This document shows, in pieces, positions 10,056 through 18,036 of a stretch of DNA of 61,893 nt. The notes beneath the pieces were generated by a model. The model did not search any database. It was given only the letters and a program-made list of their open reading frames with translations, and was not told the DNA's origin. The stretch covers positions 1-61,893 of the forward strand of contig JAQUPD010000009.1 of NCBI GenBank assembly GCA_028716785.1, given 5' to 3'. Numbering within the stretch: the first letter of the stretch is position 1; every line of letters starts with the position of its first letter. Source of the stretch: Fidelibacterota bacterium (GTDB lineage Bacteria; Fidelibacterota; Fidelibacteria; Fidelibacterales; Fidelibacteraceae). The translations under genes were made by a program, and so were the position numbers.

Positions 10056-11357
10056 TCAGGGCTTACTAAATAAAGTTACACCTTGTGCATCGGTAATTGT
10101 TCGTGTGATAAGGTCTTTGGGTTTAACCTTTAAAGCTGGAAAAATAACGATTTTGTTTGTGGATGTTCTTCCCATCATTTCATAAGGATTTTTCGTGCTC
10201 TCTTTTTCTACAAGAATTTCTACTTTTTTACCAATGAGTGCCTGATTCTTCTCGAGTGTGTGTTTATTCTGAAGACGAATCATACGATTTAATCGCACTG
10301 ATTTTACATCCTCAGGAACAGTATCCACCAGAATTGCCGCTTTTGTCCCTGGGCGAGGAGAATATTTGAACATAAAAGCAGCATCAAAGCGAACTTTTTC
10401 CATCATATCTAAAGTGTCTTCGTAATCTTTTTCTGTTTCTCCAGGAAATCCAACAATCATATCGGTGGTAATGGACATTGTAGGAACGGCACTGCGAATT
10501 TTTTCTACAAGCGATAAATAATGCTCCCAAGTATATGTGCGATTCATGGCTTTTAAAATCGAATTAGAACCGCTTTGAAGAGGGAGATGGATATGATCAC
10601 ACACAACAGGATAATAGTCTTTATGGACTGCAATAACATCATCATTCATGTCTTGAGGATGAGGTGAAGTATATCTTAGTCGTTTAAGTCCGGATAATTG
10701 TGCGAGTTGAAGTAAAAGTTCAGAGAATCCTCCAGAAGAAGAACGATAAGAGTTTACGTTTTGACCTAGGAGGGTGATTTCAACAAACCCCTTATCAATG
10801 GCGCGTTTTGCTTCCTGAAGAATGCTTTCAGAGGATCGACTTCGTTCGCGACCGCGTGTATAGGGAACAATGCAATAGGTGCAAAATTTATCACATCCTC
10901 TCGATATGGATATCCAAGCATTAATTCCTTCATGGCGAGCAGGGAAAAGACCATCATATAACTCCATGGATGATAAATGGGTGTCAATCACGCGAGAAGA
11001 CGTTCTGTTAGACGTCAAGATTTTTGGTATGTTGCGGTATGAATCAGGCCCTAAAATGAAAGTGATATATGGCTTTTTTTGTAAAAGACTCTTTTTCAAA
11101 TTTTGAGCCATACATCCCACAACCCCCATAATCATGGTTGGGTTTGTGGTTTCTTGAATGATACGAAGTTGCCCCAAGCGTGTGTGAATTTTTTGCTCTG
11201 CCAATTCTCGAACACTACACGTATTTAAAAGCACTACATCCGCTTTTTCTGGAGAAGTAACTTCTTCAAGTCCCTTTTCCTGTAAAAGGGCGGCGATTAT
11301 TTCGCTGTCATAAACATTCATCTGACAGCCGTATGTTTCAATATAATACGTCTTCAC
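10056..11357 (-). CDS. miaB: tRNA-2-methylthio-N6-dimethylallyladenosine synthase (MiaB)
   Basis: Radical-SAM methylthiotransferase that converts i6A37 to ms2i6A37 in tRNAs reading U-starting codons. The N-terminal UPF0004 domain has the three cluster cysteines C11 (YGCQMN), C47 (NTCSVREL) and C82 (GCMAQ). The radical-SAM motif has C155, C159 and C162 (GCDKFCTYC), followed by PYTRGRERSR. A C-terminal TRAM domain is present. At 433 aa it is the normal family length. The start is GTG at 11357, two bases after the htpG stop, so it is translated from the htpG message. A second family member, mtaB, is at 38.6 kb. The IPYxRG and ERSR motifs here favour MiaB over MtaB. Confidence 0.95.
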   Translation of the reverse strand: MKTYYIETYGCQMNVYDSEIIAALLQEKGLEEVTSPEKADVVLLNTCSVRELAEQKIHTRLGQLRIIQETTNPTMIMGVVGCMAQNLKKSLLQKKPYITFILGPDSYRNIPKILTSNRTSSRVIDTHLSSMELYDGLFPARHEGINAWISISRGCDKFCTYCIVPYTRGRERSRSSESILQEAKRAIDKGFVEITLLGQNVNSYRSSSGGFSELLLQLAQLSGLKRLRYTSPHPQDMNDDVIAVHKDYYPVVCDHIHLPLQSGSNSILKAMNRTYTWEHYLSLVEKIRSAVPTMSITTDMIVGFPGETEKDYEDTLDMMEKVRFDAAFMFKYSPRPGTKAAILVDTVPEDVKSVRLNRMIRLQNKHTLEKNQALIGKKVEILVEKESTKNPYEMMGRTSTNKIVIFPALKVKPKDLITRTITDAQGVTLFSKP

Positions 11358-11359
11358 AC

Positions 11360-13243
11360 TTACTCTTTTATCACAGAATTCATAATAGTATTAATTCGTC
11401 GAATCATGGCCGATTTATCTGTTTCCAAGCCCGCCATAATAAAGGCATTGTCGGTAATTTGATCGGCAAGCATGGTTAGAAGGTCTTCATTTTTCCCCTC
11501 TTTTTTCAGACGAACCATTTTTTGAATCAATTCATGCTTTGGATTTATTTCAAGAATCTTTTTTCCTGAGGTATATAACGTTTGACCTGCTTGCTCCAGA
11601 ATTTTTTGCATATGAACCGTCATCATATCATCGGGATTGACTAAAATAGCAGGACTATCTACAAGTCTTTCTGAAATTTTTACATCTTCAATGCGATCTT
11701 TCAGGTGTTTTGAAAGCCATTTTATAAAGTTCTTCAGCTCTTTTTCATCGATGGGGGATTCTGTTTCTTTTTCAACTTCCTTTTTTTCTCCCTCACCTGG
11801 TTTTTTAGGGAGTTTAATGTTAGCATTATCGGCGGAGACAAGATTTTTTTCTTTATATTCCCGAATTGATGTCATTACAAAATCGTCAATGGGGTTTGTT
11901 AGATAAAAAACTTCAATGTCGGCTGCTTTAAAAGATTCCATATAAGGACTGTTTTCGAGTTCTTCACGAGACATACCTGTTAAGTAATAAATCTCTTTTT
12001 GGTCTTCAGGTGCCTGGGCAATGTATTCATCAAAGGATGTCAATTCACCCGGTTTTGTCTTACTGGATTCAAAAAGAAGAAGCTCAGCCAAGTCTTCTCT
12101 GTTTTCAAAATCAGTTGTTGCTCCTTCCTTAATAAATGTGGAAAAAGCATTCCAAAATTCCCGATATTTTTCTGGGTTTTCTTTTTTTTGTGTTTTTAAG
12201 GTTTCAAGGATTTTTTTTGTAAGGTGTTTCCCAATTTTCTTTATCAGAAGATTATCCTGAAGTGTTTCGCGAGAAATATTTAAAGGAAGGTCTTCGGAAT
12301 CCACAACACCTTTAACAAACCGGAGATAGTCAGGAAGAAGATCCTTTACTCTGGATTCAATGAGTATTTTATTGCAGTAGAGGTGAACCCCAGGTTCCAT
12401 ACGCGTTAATCCAAAGATTTCATAATTCTCTTTCGGAATATAAAGAAGGGCATGGAGCTGTATGGGGGCATCCGAAGAGGTATGAAGCCGAAAAAGAGGC
12501 TCGGAGTCCATCCTTGCTATAAATTTATAAAATTCTGTGTATTCCTCCTCACTGATTTCCTGAGGCCTCCGTAACCAAATGGCTTGAATAGTATTAATCT
12601 TTTTCCCGGATAAATAGATAGGAAATGAAACAAAATTGGAATATTCCTGTATAATACTTTTAATTTTTTCTTCATCTAAATAATCTTTTTTATCTTCTTT
12701 CACATGGACAACAATTCGTGTTCCACGCTTAATACCTTCTTCCGGGGCAATAGTATAGCCACTGGCACCATCCGATTCCCAAATATATCCCTTTGCTCCT
12801 GGCTTATAAGAGCGTGTTATGACTTTAACATGATCCGATACCATGAAAACAGAATAAAAACCTAACCCAAATTGTCCAATAACTTCAGCGGTCTTTCCAG
12901 GTTGTTTCTGTAATTGCTTCAAAAATTCTGCTGTTCCAGAGTGGGCAATAGTTCCCAAATTTTCAATAAGCTCCTCTTTTGTCATTCCTACGCCGGTATC
13001 CTCAATCACTAAATTTCCTGCTTCTTTTTCAATGGAGATTCGAATTTCTAAAGGAAGATCTTTGTCAACAATAGGTTCATCAGTTAGACTAATATAGCGA
13101 AGTTTTTCCAACGCATCGGATGCATTCGAAATAAGTTCACGAATAAAAATATCTGTATTGGAATAAATAGAATGAATTACAATATCTAATATTTTCTTAA
13201 TTTCTGTCTGATATTCATACTTTTTTAATGCGTCTGGCATCAT
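11360..13243 (-). CDS. htpG: Molecular chaperone HtpG (Hsp90)
   Basis: ATP-dependent Hsp90-family chaperone, 627 aa, full length. The GHKL ATPase domain shows IRELISNASDALEKL, DTGVGM, GTIAHSGT and GQFGLGFYSVFMVSD. The middle domain (NISRETLQ) and C-terminal dimerisation domain are present. A strong ribosome site (AAGAAGGAGG) precedes two consecutive ATG codons at 13243. No CIRCE operator (TTAGCACTC repeat) is visible in the 200 bp upstream. The gene is followed after 2 bp by miaB. Confidence 0.96.
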   Translation of the reverse strand: MMPDALKKYEYQTEIKKILDIVIHSIYSNTDIFIRELISNASDALEKLRYISLTDEPIVDKDLPLEIRISIEKEAGNLVIEDTGVGMTKEELIENLGTIAHSGTAEFLKQLQKQPGKTAEVIGQFGLGFYSVFMVSDHVKVITRSYKPGAKGYIWESDGASGYTIAPEEGIKRGTRIVVHVKEDKKDYLDEEKIKSIIQEYSNFVSFPIYLSGKKINTIQAIWLRRPQEISEEEYTEFYKFIARMDSEPLFRLHTSSDAPIQLHALLYIPKENYEIFGLTRMEPGVHLYCNKILIESRVKDLLPDYLRFVKGVVDSEDLPLNISRETLQDNLLIKKIGKHLTKKILETLKTQKKENPEKYREFWNAFSTFIKEGATTDFENREDLAELLLFESSKTKPGELTSFDEYIAQAPEDQKEIYYLTGMSREELENSPYMESFKAADIEVFYLTNPIDDFVMTSIREYKEKNLVSADNANIKLPKKPGEGEKKEVEKETESPIDEKELKNFIKWLSKHLKDRIEDVKISERLVDSPAILVNPDDMMTVHMQKILEQAGQTLYTSGKKILEINPKHELIQKMVRLKKEGKNEDLLTMLADQITDNAFIMAGLETDKSAMIRRINTIMNSVIKE

Positions 13244-13446
13244 TTACCTCCTTCTTTATTCAGCTTTTAATTTAATAAATTATAGGCATATAGACATAAA
13301 TAATCCTGTATTTTCACAACACGTGGAGTAAGTGAACCATTCTTAGGACTGATAAAAAGAAAAATTTTATTAGCTAAAAGAAAAAAGGTAGAATTTTTTA
13401 TCCTCCTCTTTTCATGAATCCCTCTGTTGTTGAAATCAAGAATGCT

Positions 13447-13827
13447 TTAAGCTTTCCACAGTCCGTGAATGTTGCACCACTCAAGAACTTCAATAATGTC
13501 AGAAATATCTACGGGAAACCAAGCATGTGGTTTGTCGCCGGGATTGAGATATTTTCGCAAGGTCATATCGCTTGTGCGGACTTCAATATAGTTAATATAG
13601 TGTTCTTTCGTCATGGGATGCTCTTCATTCTGACCAATTTTTACCAGCACACCCTTATCTTTTGTTTCAACATAAGGGACATGCTTTTCACGGGATGAAT
13701 CTTCTGTTTTAGGTTCTAACTTTTGCATGGGTGATCCATCACTTTCGAGAATACTCTCGCCCCCATGAAGGATTTCTACGAGCATTTTGCTCTTTGGGGA
13801 ATAGAAAACGTCTCCTTTCATCGGCAT
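13447..13827 (-). CDS. Superoxide reductase (desulfoferrodoxin-like) lacking Center I cysteines
   Basis: 126-residue desulfoferrodoxin-type protein that should reduce superoxide to hydrogen peroxide at a mononuclear iron site. The catalytic Center II is intact: E47-K48-H49 (EKHVP), H70 (EHPM), H76 (EHYI), C118 and H121 (CNIHGLWKA). The N-terminal desulforedoxin domain is kept in length and fold pattern (VEILHGGE), but all four rubredoxin-like iron ligands are replaced: S10, S13, S29 and D30 stand where Cys is expected. This matches the class III enzymes, such as the treponemal neelaredoxin, in which Center I is lost. A good ribosome site (AAGGAG) precedes the ATG. Ferritin is encoded just upstream on the same strand, making an iron/oxygen-stress pair. 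Confidence 0.9.
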   Translation of the reverse strand: MPMKGDVFYSPKSKMLVEILHGGESILESDGSPMQKLEPKTEDSSREKHVPYVETKDKGVLVKIGQNEEHPMTKEHYINYIEVRTSDMTLRKYLNPGDKPHAWFPVDISDIIEVLEWCNIHGLWKA

Positions 13828-13904
13828 TGTAATAACTCCTTTTTTATTATTTTTACTCTTTGTGTTTCAACATAGTTTTTTAATAAATATCCCTTCTATT
13901 CGTT

Positions 13905-14411
13905 TTATTGGGCAGGCACTGTAAATGTCCTCTGGGATAATTTTTCATCAAGTAATAAAAGTCCATGCCTTTTTTCATAAACAAGACGAATTTTAGTAAG
14001 AATATTATCCATGGAAGTTTCTTCTTCTAGTTGCTCTTGTACATACCAATCAAAAAATTTCTGGGATGCATGATCTTTTTTCTCAGTAGCAAGGTTCATA
14101 AGTTCATTAATAGACATGGTGACAAATTGTTCATGTTCATAAGCTTTTTTAAAAATATCTTCTGCCAATTCAAAATCCTGTGGTGATTTTTTAATTGTTT
14201 CTAAATAGACTTTTCCCCCTCGGTCAAGGAGGTAATCAAACATTTTCAACGCATGGAAACGCTCTTCTTGAACTTGGACTTTAAAAAAGTTCGTAAAGCC
14301 ATCCAAATTTTTGGAAGTAAACCAAACAGCCATGACTAAATAGTAATATTCGGAATGCAATTCCTTGCTAATCTGTTCATTTAAGGCCTTTTCTAGTCGT
14401 TCAGATATCAT
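13905..14411 (-). CDS. Non-haem ferritin
   Basis: Iron-storage ferritin subunit (168 aa) of the bacterial FtnA type. The ferroxidase residues fall at the same positions as in E. coli FtnA: E17, E50, H53, E94, Q127 and E130. A strong ribosome site (GGAAGGAG) precedes the ATG. It lies 77 bp upstream of the superoxide reductase gene on the same strand. The two probably act together, ferritin consuming Fe(II) and the peroxide made by superoxide reduction. No haem-ligand Met of the bacterioferritin type is evident. Confidence 0.93.
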   Translation of the reverse strand: MISERLEKALNEQISKELHSEYYYLVMAVWFTSKNLDGFTNFFKVQVQEERFHALKMFDYLLDRGGKVYLETIKKSPQDFELAEDIFKKAYEHEQFVTMSINELMNLATEKKDHASQKFFDWYVQEQLEEETSMDNILTKIRLVYEKRHGLLLLDEKLSQRTFTVPAQ

Positions 14412-14565
14412 ACATCTCCTTCCTTTTGCCTTATGAATATATGAGGTGTATTTAGGCAGGAAGTTACATAAGAGTGATGTTCTGGTTTTTAGGAATTAAT
14501 TCTTGTTCCCTCTTATAGGAAAGAGTTAAATTCTTATAAAAGAATTAAAAAATGAAGGAGCGAAA

Positions 14566-15006
14566 ATGAAGAAGATAATTTTGTTTACTCTTGTCTTGTT
14601 TGTATTCATTGCAAGTCCTGTAATAGCGCGTGGAGAAGGATTTGGTCTGGGTATTATTTTGGGGGAGCCAACTGGATTAAGTGGAAAGGTGTGGATGAAT
14701 AGTAATGCAGCGGTAGATATGGCTGCTGCTTGGTCTTTTGGTGATAACGGTGCAGTTCATTTGCATGGGGATTATGTTTTTCACAATAAAAATCTTCTGG
14801 ATTTTGCTTTCCTGTATTATGGTATTGGGGCAAAAGTTAAACTAGCCGATGATATCCAAGTGGGTATTCGTATTCCGGTTGGACTTGTCCACACATTTCA
14901 AGAAGCACCCCTAGATGTATTTTTTGAAATTGTCCCAGGGTTAAATCTTATTCCAGATACAGATTTTTATGTACATGGAGGCCTTGGAATTCGTTATTAT
15001 TTTTAA
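14566..15006 (+). CDS. Small outer-membrane beta-barrel-like protein (BAPKO_0422/DUF3996 type)
   Basis: 146 residues with a clear signal peptide (MKKIILFTLVLFVFIASPVIA) and alternating beta-strand pattern rich in Gly and aromatics, starting GFGLGIILGEPTGLSGK and ending GGLGIRYYF with a terminal Phe, as in many outer-membrane barrels. The pattern resembles the small BAPKO_0422-like barrels, but I base this on motif memory only. Its own transcript ends at a strong terminator 20 bp after the stop. Function unknown. Confidence 0.65.
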   Translation: MKKIILFTLVLFVFIASPVIARGEGFGLGIILGEPTGLSGKVWMNSNAAVDMAAAWSFGDNGAVHLHGDYVFHNKNLLDFAFLYYGIGAKVKLADDIQVGIRIPVGLVHTFQEAPLDVFFEIVPGLNLIPDTDFYVHGGLGIRYYF

Positions 15007-15026
15007 GTGTTTTCACAAAATCTTTT

Positions 15027-15052
15027 AAAATCCACCTTTTAAGGTGGATTTT
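15027..15052 (+). terminator. Rho-independent terminator
   Basis: A perfect 12-bp inverted repeat (AAAATCCACCTT / AAGGTGGATTTT) with a 2-nt loop is followed by more T residues. It ends the small outer-membrane protein gene. It is symmetric enough to act on the minus strand too, for the tRNA gene transcribed towards it. Confidence 0.9.
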
Positions 15053-15118
15053 TTTAAGCTTTTTTATTCTAAGATAAAAACTTAAAAAATAGAAACCTTT
15101 TCAGAGTTTTGGGTAGTG

Positions 15119-15191
<73 letters not shown>

Positions 15192-15321
15192 CTTATTTTA
15201 ACTTTGAAATATAAATAATTCAGAATTGGCTGGCAAATGAAATTTGAGTAAATTTCTACAAGTATCTGTAAATAAGAACAAATTTTCTTATTGAAAAACG
15301 TATTTGGATAAAGGTATCGCG

Positions 15322-16065
15322 ATGACGCAAATAGAAAATGAATCTGCCCTTCCTGAAATGAGTTTTTTGGATCACCTTGTGGAGCTGAGAAAAAGGCTTT
15401 TTTATATAATTATATCTCTTGTTGTTACTGGGATTATTTGCTTTATTTTTTCAAAAGAAATGATTGATATTTTAATAAAACCAGCACTGAATTTAAATCC
15501 TCCTATTCAATTACAGGTTTTAAAAATTCAGGGAATGTTTGTCGTTCAGGTTCTTGTTGCCTTTGCCGGAGGATTTATTTTGTCAATCCCAATTATTGTG
15601 TATCAAATTTGGGCTTTTGTAAAACCAGGTTTGTATCGGAAAGAACAAAAATGGGTTGGTCTTTTAATTGTGACCACTTTTTTGTGTTTTATTGCAGGTG
15701 CTGCCGTAGCTTATTATGTAATGATACCCTTAGCTTTACGTTTTTTTATGAGAATCAGTGAACCCTATGCAGTCTCAACTATTATTGCAATAAACTACTA
15801 CATACGATTTGTGGTAACGCTAATGCTGAGTTTTGGTGTTGTCTTTGAACTCCCTGTATTGAGTTTTATTTTAGCAAAAATGGGCGTTTTATCAGCTGCT
15901 TTTATGAAAAAATCAAGAAAATATGCGTTGGTTATTATTTTTATTGTAGCCGCTATTTTAACGCCCCCAGATCCTTTTACTCAACTTTTACTTGCATTTC
16001 CTCTTCTTTTTATCTATGAAATCAGTATTTTCATTATCCAAATGACAGAAAAAAAATCATCTTGA
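15322..16065 (+). CDS. tatC: Sec-independent protein translocase TatC
   Basis: Polytopic inner-membrane receptor of the twin-arginine translocase, with six predicted helices. Family motifs: N-terminal SFLDHLVELRKRLF, the conserved FxKPGLYRKE loop after helix 2, and PLALRFF. The frame opens at a TTG (15304), but the ATG at 15322 gives the usual short cytoplasmic N-terminus and is preferred. No tatA/tatB is adjacent, so these must be elsewhere. Confidence 0.93.
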   Translation: MTQIENESALPEMSFLDHLVELRKRLFYIIISLVVTGIICFIFSKEMIDILIKPALNLNPPIQLQVLKIQGMFVVQVLVAFAGGFILSIPIIVYQIWAFVKPGLYRKEQKWVGLLIVTTFLCFIAGAAVAYYVMIPLALRFFMRISEPYAVSTIIAINYYIRFVVTLMLSFGVVFELPVLSFILAKMGVLSAAFMKKSRKYALVIIFIVAAILTPPDPFTQLLLAFPLLFIYEISIFIIQMTEKKSS

Positions 16066-16177
16066 ATTTTTGGTTATAAATCTTTATAATTTTATTATAA
16101 ATTGAAAAGAAATTGAAACCTTTTTGAAAGATTAGCATATTATTAACAAATAAGATATAAATAAAAATGGAGGAGAA

Positions 16178-16828
16178 ATGCGTAAATATCTTGTACCTTT
16201 GCTGGTTTTAGGGTTGCTAATAGGGTGTTCCAGCAAAGAAGCTGTGGAGGAAGCAAAAGAAGTAGAGAGTGTCCAACAAGATACTGTTGTTGCTGTACAT
16301 GTTGAAAAACCTGCAGTAACAGAACCTGTCGTAACAGAACCTGTCGTAACAGAACCTGAAAAACCTATAGAAGAACCCCAAAAAGCTGAAATTAAAGTTG
16401 TTCCCGAAAAAGTTGAAATTGAAAAGGAGCCTACTCCAGTTACTCTCGCGGATAGTGTTGTTGTTATTTATATGACTCGGCCTGGTGATTATTTAACAAA
16501 AATTGCTTTGAATGAATATGGCCGTGCTTCTGTATGGCGAATGATTTGGAATTGGAATTATGAAAAAATTGGCAATAATCCCGATTTGATTTACCCCTAT
16601 CAAGAATATGATTTGAAAAAACCTCGTGAGATTGCAAAACCTGTAAAATTTGATTGGTATGATTATCGTGTATCTGAAGGTGAAACCCTTTGGAGTATTG
16701 CAAAAAAGGAATATGGAAATAATTATGCCTGGGTTGTTATTCTAAGAGATAACTTTGAGATGCTTGGTAATGACTATGATATTTTAAAACCAGGAATGGT
16801 TCTTAAACTCCGTACAAAATTATATTAA
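16178..16828 (+). CDS. Lipoprotein with two LysM domains
   Basis: 216 residues: signal peptide with lipobox LLIGC, an acidic Pro/Val/Glu linker containing a 15-bp tandem repeat coding for VTEPV units (16315-16360), then two LysM-like modules, each starting with a motif of the type RPGDYLTKIA or SEGETLWSIA and ending with a PYQEYDLK or KPGMVLKL strand. LysM modules bind peptidoglycan N-acetylglucosamine chains, so this is probably an envelope lipoprotein bridging membrane and wall. A good ribosome site (GGAGGAG) precedes the ATG and a terminator follows. No catalytic domain is present. Confidence 0.85.
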   Translation: MRKYLVPLLVLGLLIGCSSKEAVEEAKEVESVQQDTVVAVHVEKPAVTEPVVTEPVVTEPEKPIEEPQKAEIKVVPEKVEIEKEPTPVTLADSVVVIYMTRPGDYLTKIALNEYGRASVWRMIWNWNYEKIGNNPDLIYPYQEYDLKKPREIAKPVKFDWYDYRVSEGETLWSIAKKEYGNNYAWVVILRDNFEMLGNDYDILKPGMVLKLRTKLY

Positions 16829-16855
16829 CTTGTTTTAAAATTTTATGATGACGTA

Positions 16856-16881
16856 AAAAAGCCCTCAATGTAGGGCTTTTT
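16856..16881. terminator. Bidirectional Rho-independent terminator
   Basis: A 10-bp inverted repeat (AAAAAGCCCT / AGGGCTTTTT) with a 6-nt loop sits between the converging LysM lipoprotein gene and the metallo-beta-lactamase-fold gene, with T-runs on both strands. Confidence 0.9.
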
Positions 16882-16886
16882 GTTTT

Positions 16887-17837
16887 TTAAAGTGTGAGTA
16901 TTAAATCTTCCCGAGCAATTAATATTTCTAAGGGTGAGGTGGGATAATTTGTCCGCTTGTATTCAATGGCTCTTCGTAAGATGGAATAAATCCTGTAATC
17001 ATCATTATCAGGATCATGATGAAATAGTGCCAGTTTTTTTACCCCACTCGATATAGCAAAGTCAACCCCTTGCATGGCTGTGCTATGTCCCCAGTCTTCT
17101 TTGTGAAGTGCTTCTTCCATGGTATATTGGGCATCAAAAATTAAAAGATCAGTCCCTTCAAAAAAAGCCCTGTGCTTATCAAGAAAATTATTTCTTAAAT
17201 TTTTATACTCTGAATCCGTGGCATAAACAAGGGATTTTCCTCCATAAGAAATTTTATAGCCATACGAACCCCCTGGATGATACTGCTTAATATTCTGGAT
17301 TACAATGTCGTCTAATTGATACTCAGCATTGGGTTTCAGGGTAATAAAATTCTTTTTTGCAGCTATATGATTTAAAGAGATGGGAAAAAATCGAAAATCC
17401 TGCTGATATTCAAGCCGTTCTTTAAAATCAGAAAAGGGCGTGTAAAAAGTAAGGGTGTTTTGAGGTAAAAAAGCAGGCTTGAAAAAAGGGAATCCTACAA
17501 TATGATCCCAGTGGCTATGACTGATAAAAAGATGAAAATCAAGAGGTAAGTCGTTTTGTTCATAACGATTGATATAATTTCCCAGTTCAACAAGGCCACT
17601 TCCCATGTCCAATATAAGAATTTTATTGTCTGCACGGATTTCTATACATGCCGTATTTCCTCCCACAAGAAACCGTTCTGTAAAAGGGAGTTCCTGAATG
17701 AAATTTTCTCTTAATAAGGGTGTGGATAAATCTGCATTAGAAGCTTTTTCAAGAATAGCTCTGATTTTTTGCTCATAGTTCTTATTCGATAGAGGTGTCG
17801 GTAGTGAACCACGAGCTCCCCAAAAGCGTATCTTCAT
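16887..17837 (-). CDS. Metallo-beta-lactamase-fold hydrolase
   Basis: Cytoplasmic MBL-fold protein. The hallmark HxHxDH appears as ISHSHWDHIVGFP. Further metal ligands are suggested by the Asp in YATDSEY and the His in WGHSTAMQG, and FHHDPDND lies near the C-terminus. The N-terminus MKIRFWGARGSLPTP is typical of a subgroup related to cyclic-nucleotide phosphodiesterases and RNase Z-like enzymes. The ATG at 17837 has GGAG 6 nt upstream and gives this canonical start. The frame extends four codons further. The substrate is unknown. Confidence 0.85.
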   Translation of the reverse strand: MKIRFWGARGSLPTPLSNKNYEQKIRAILEKASNADLSTPLLRENFIQELPFTERFLVGGNTACIEIRADNKILILDMGSGLVELGNYINRYEQNDLPLDFHLFISHSHWDHIVGFPFFKPAFLPQNTLTFYTPFSDFKERLEYQQDFRFFPISLNHIAAKKNFITLKPNAEYQLDDIVIQNIKQYHPGGSYGYKISYGGKSLVYATDSEYKNLRNNFLDKHRAFFEGTDLLIFDAQYTMEEALHKEDWGHSTAMQGVDFAISSGVKKLALFHHDPDNDDYRIYSILRRAIEYKRTNYPTSPLEILIAREDLILTL

Positions 17838-18036
17838 AAAACACTCCATGGTTTAAAATTGAATTTATAAAAAATTATTCCCTTTTCTTATCTTTTCGTG
17901 TGATATACCTCACGCCTTAAGTCCTATTGTTAAAAAATTGAAGGGATATTACACAATAAACTCAATTAAATAAGATAAAACTATTCATTTTAGTGACTAT
18001 CGTTCTAAATTATACTTAGAAAAAGTGAGAGGAAGT

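Noticed and set aside
11637-12260. Plus-strand frames inside htpG
   Set aside because: Low-complexity Ser/Phe-rich shadows of a well-conserved minus-strand gene.
13244-13446. CIRCE or other heat-shock operator upstream of htpG
   Set aside because: No TTAGCACTC-type inverted repeat. This side of the gene shows only AT-rich sequence.
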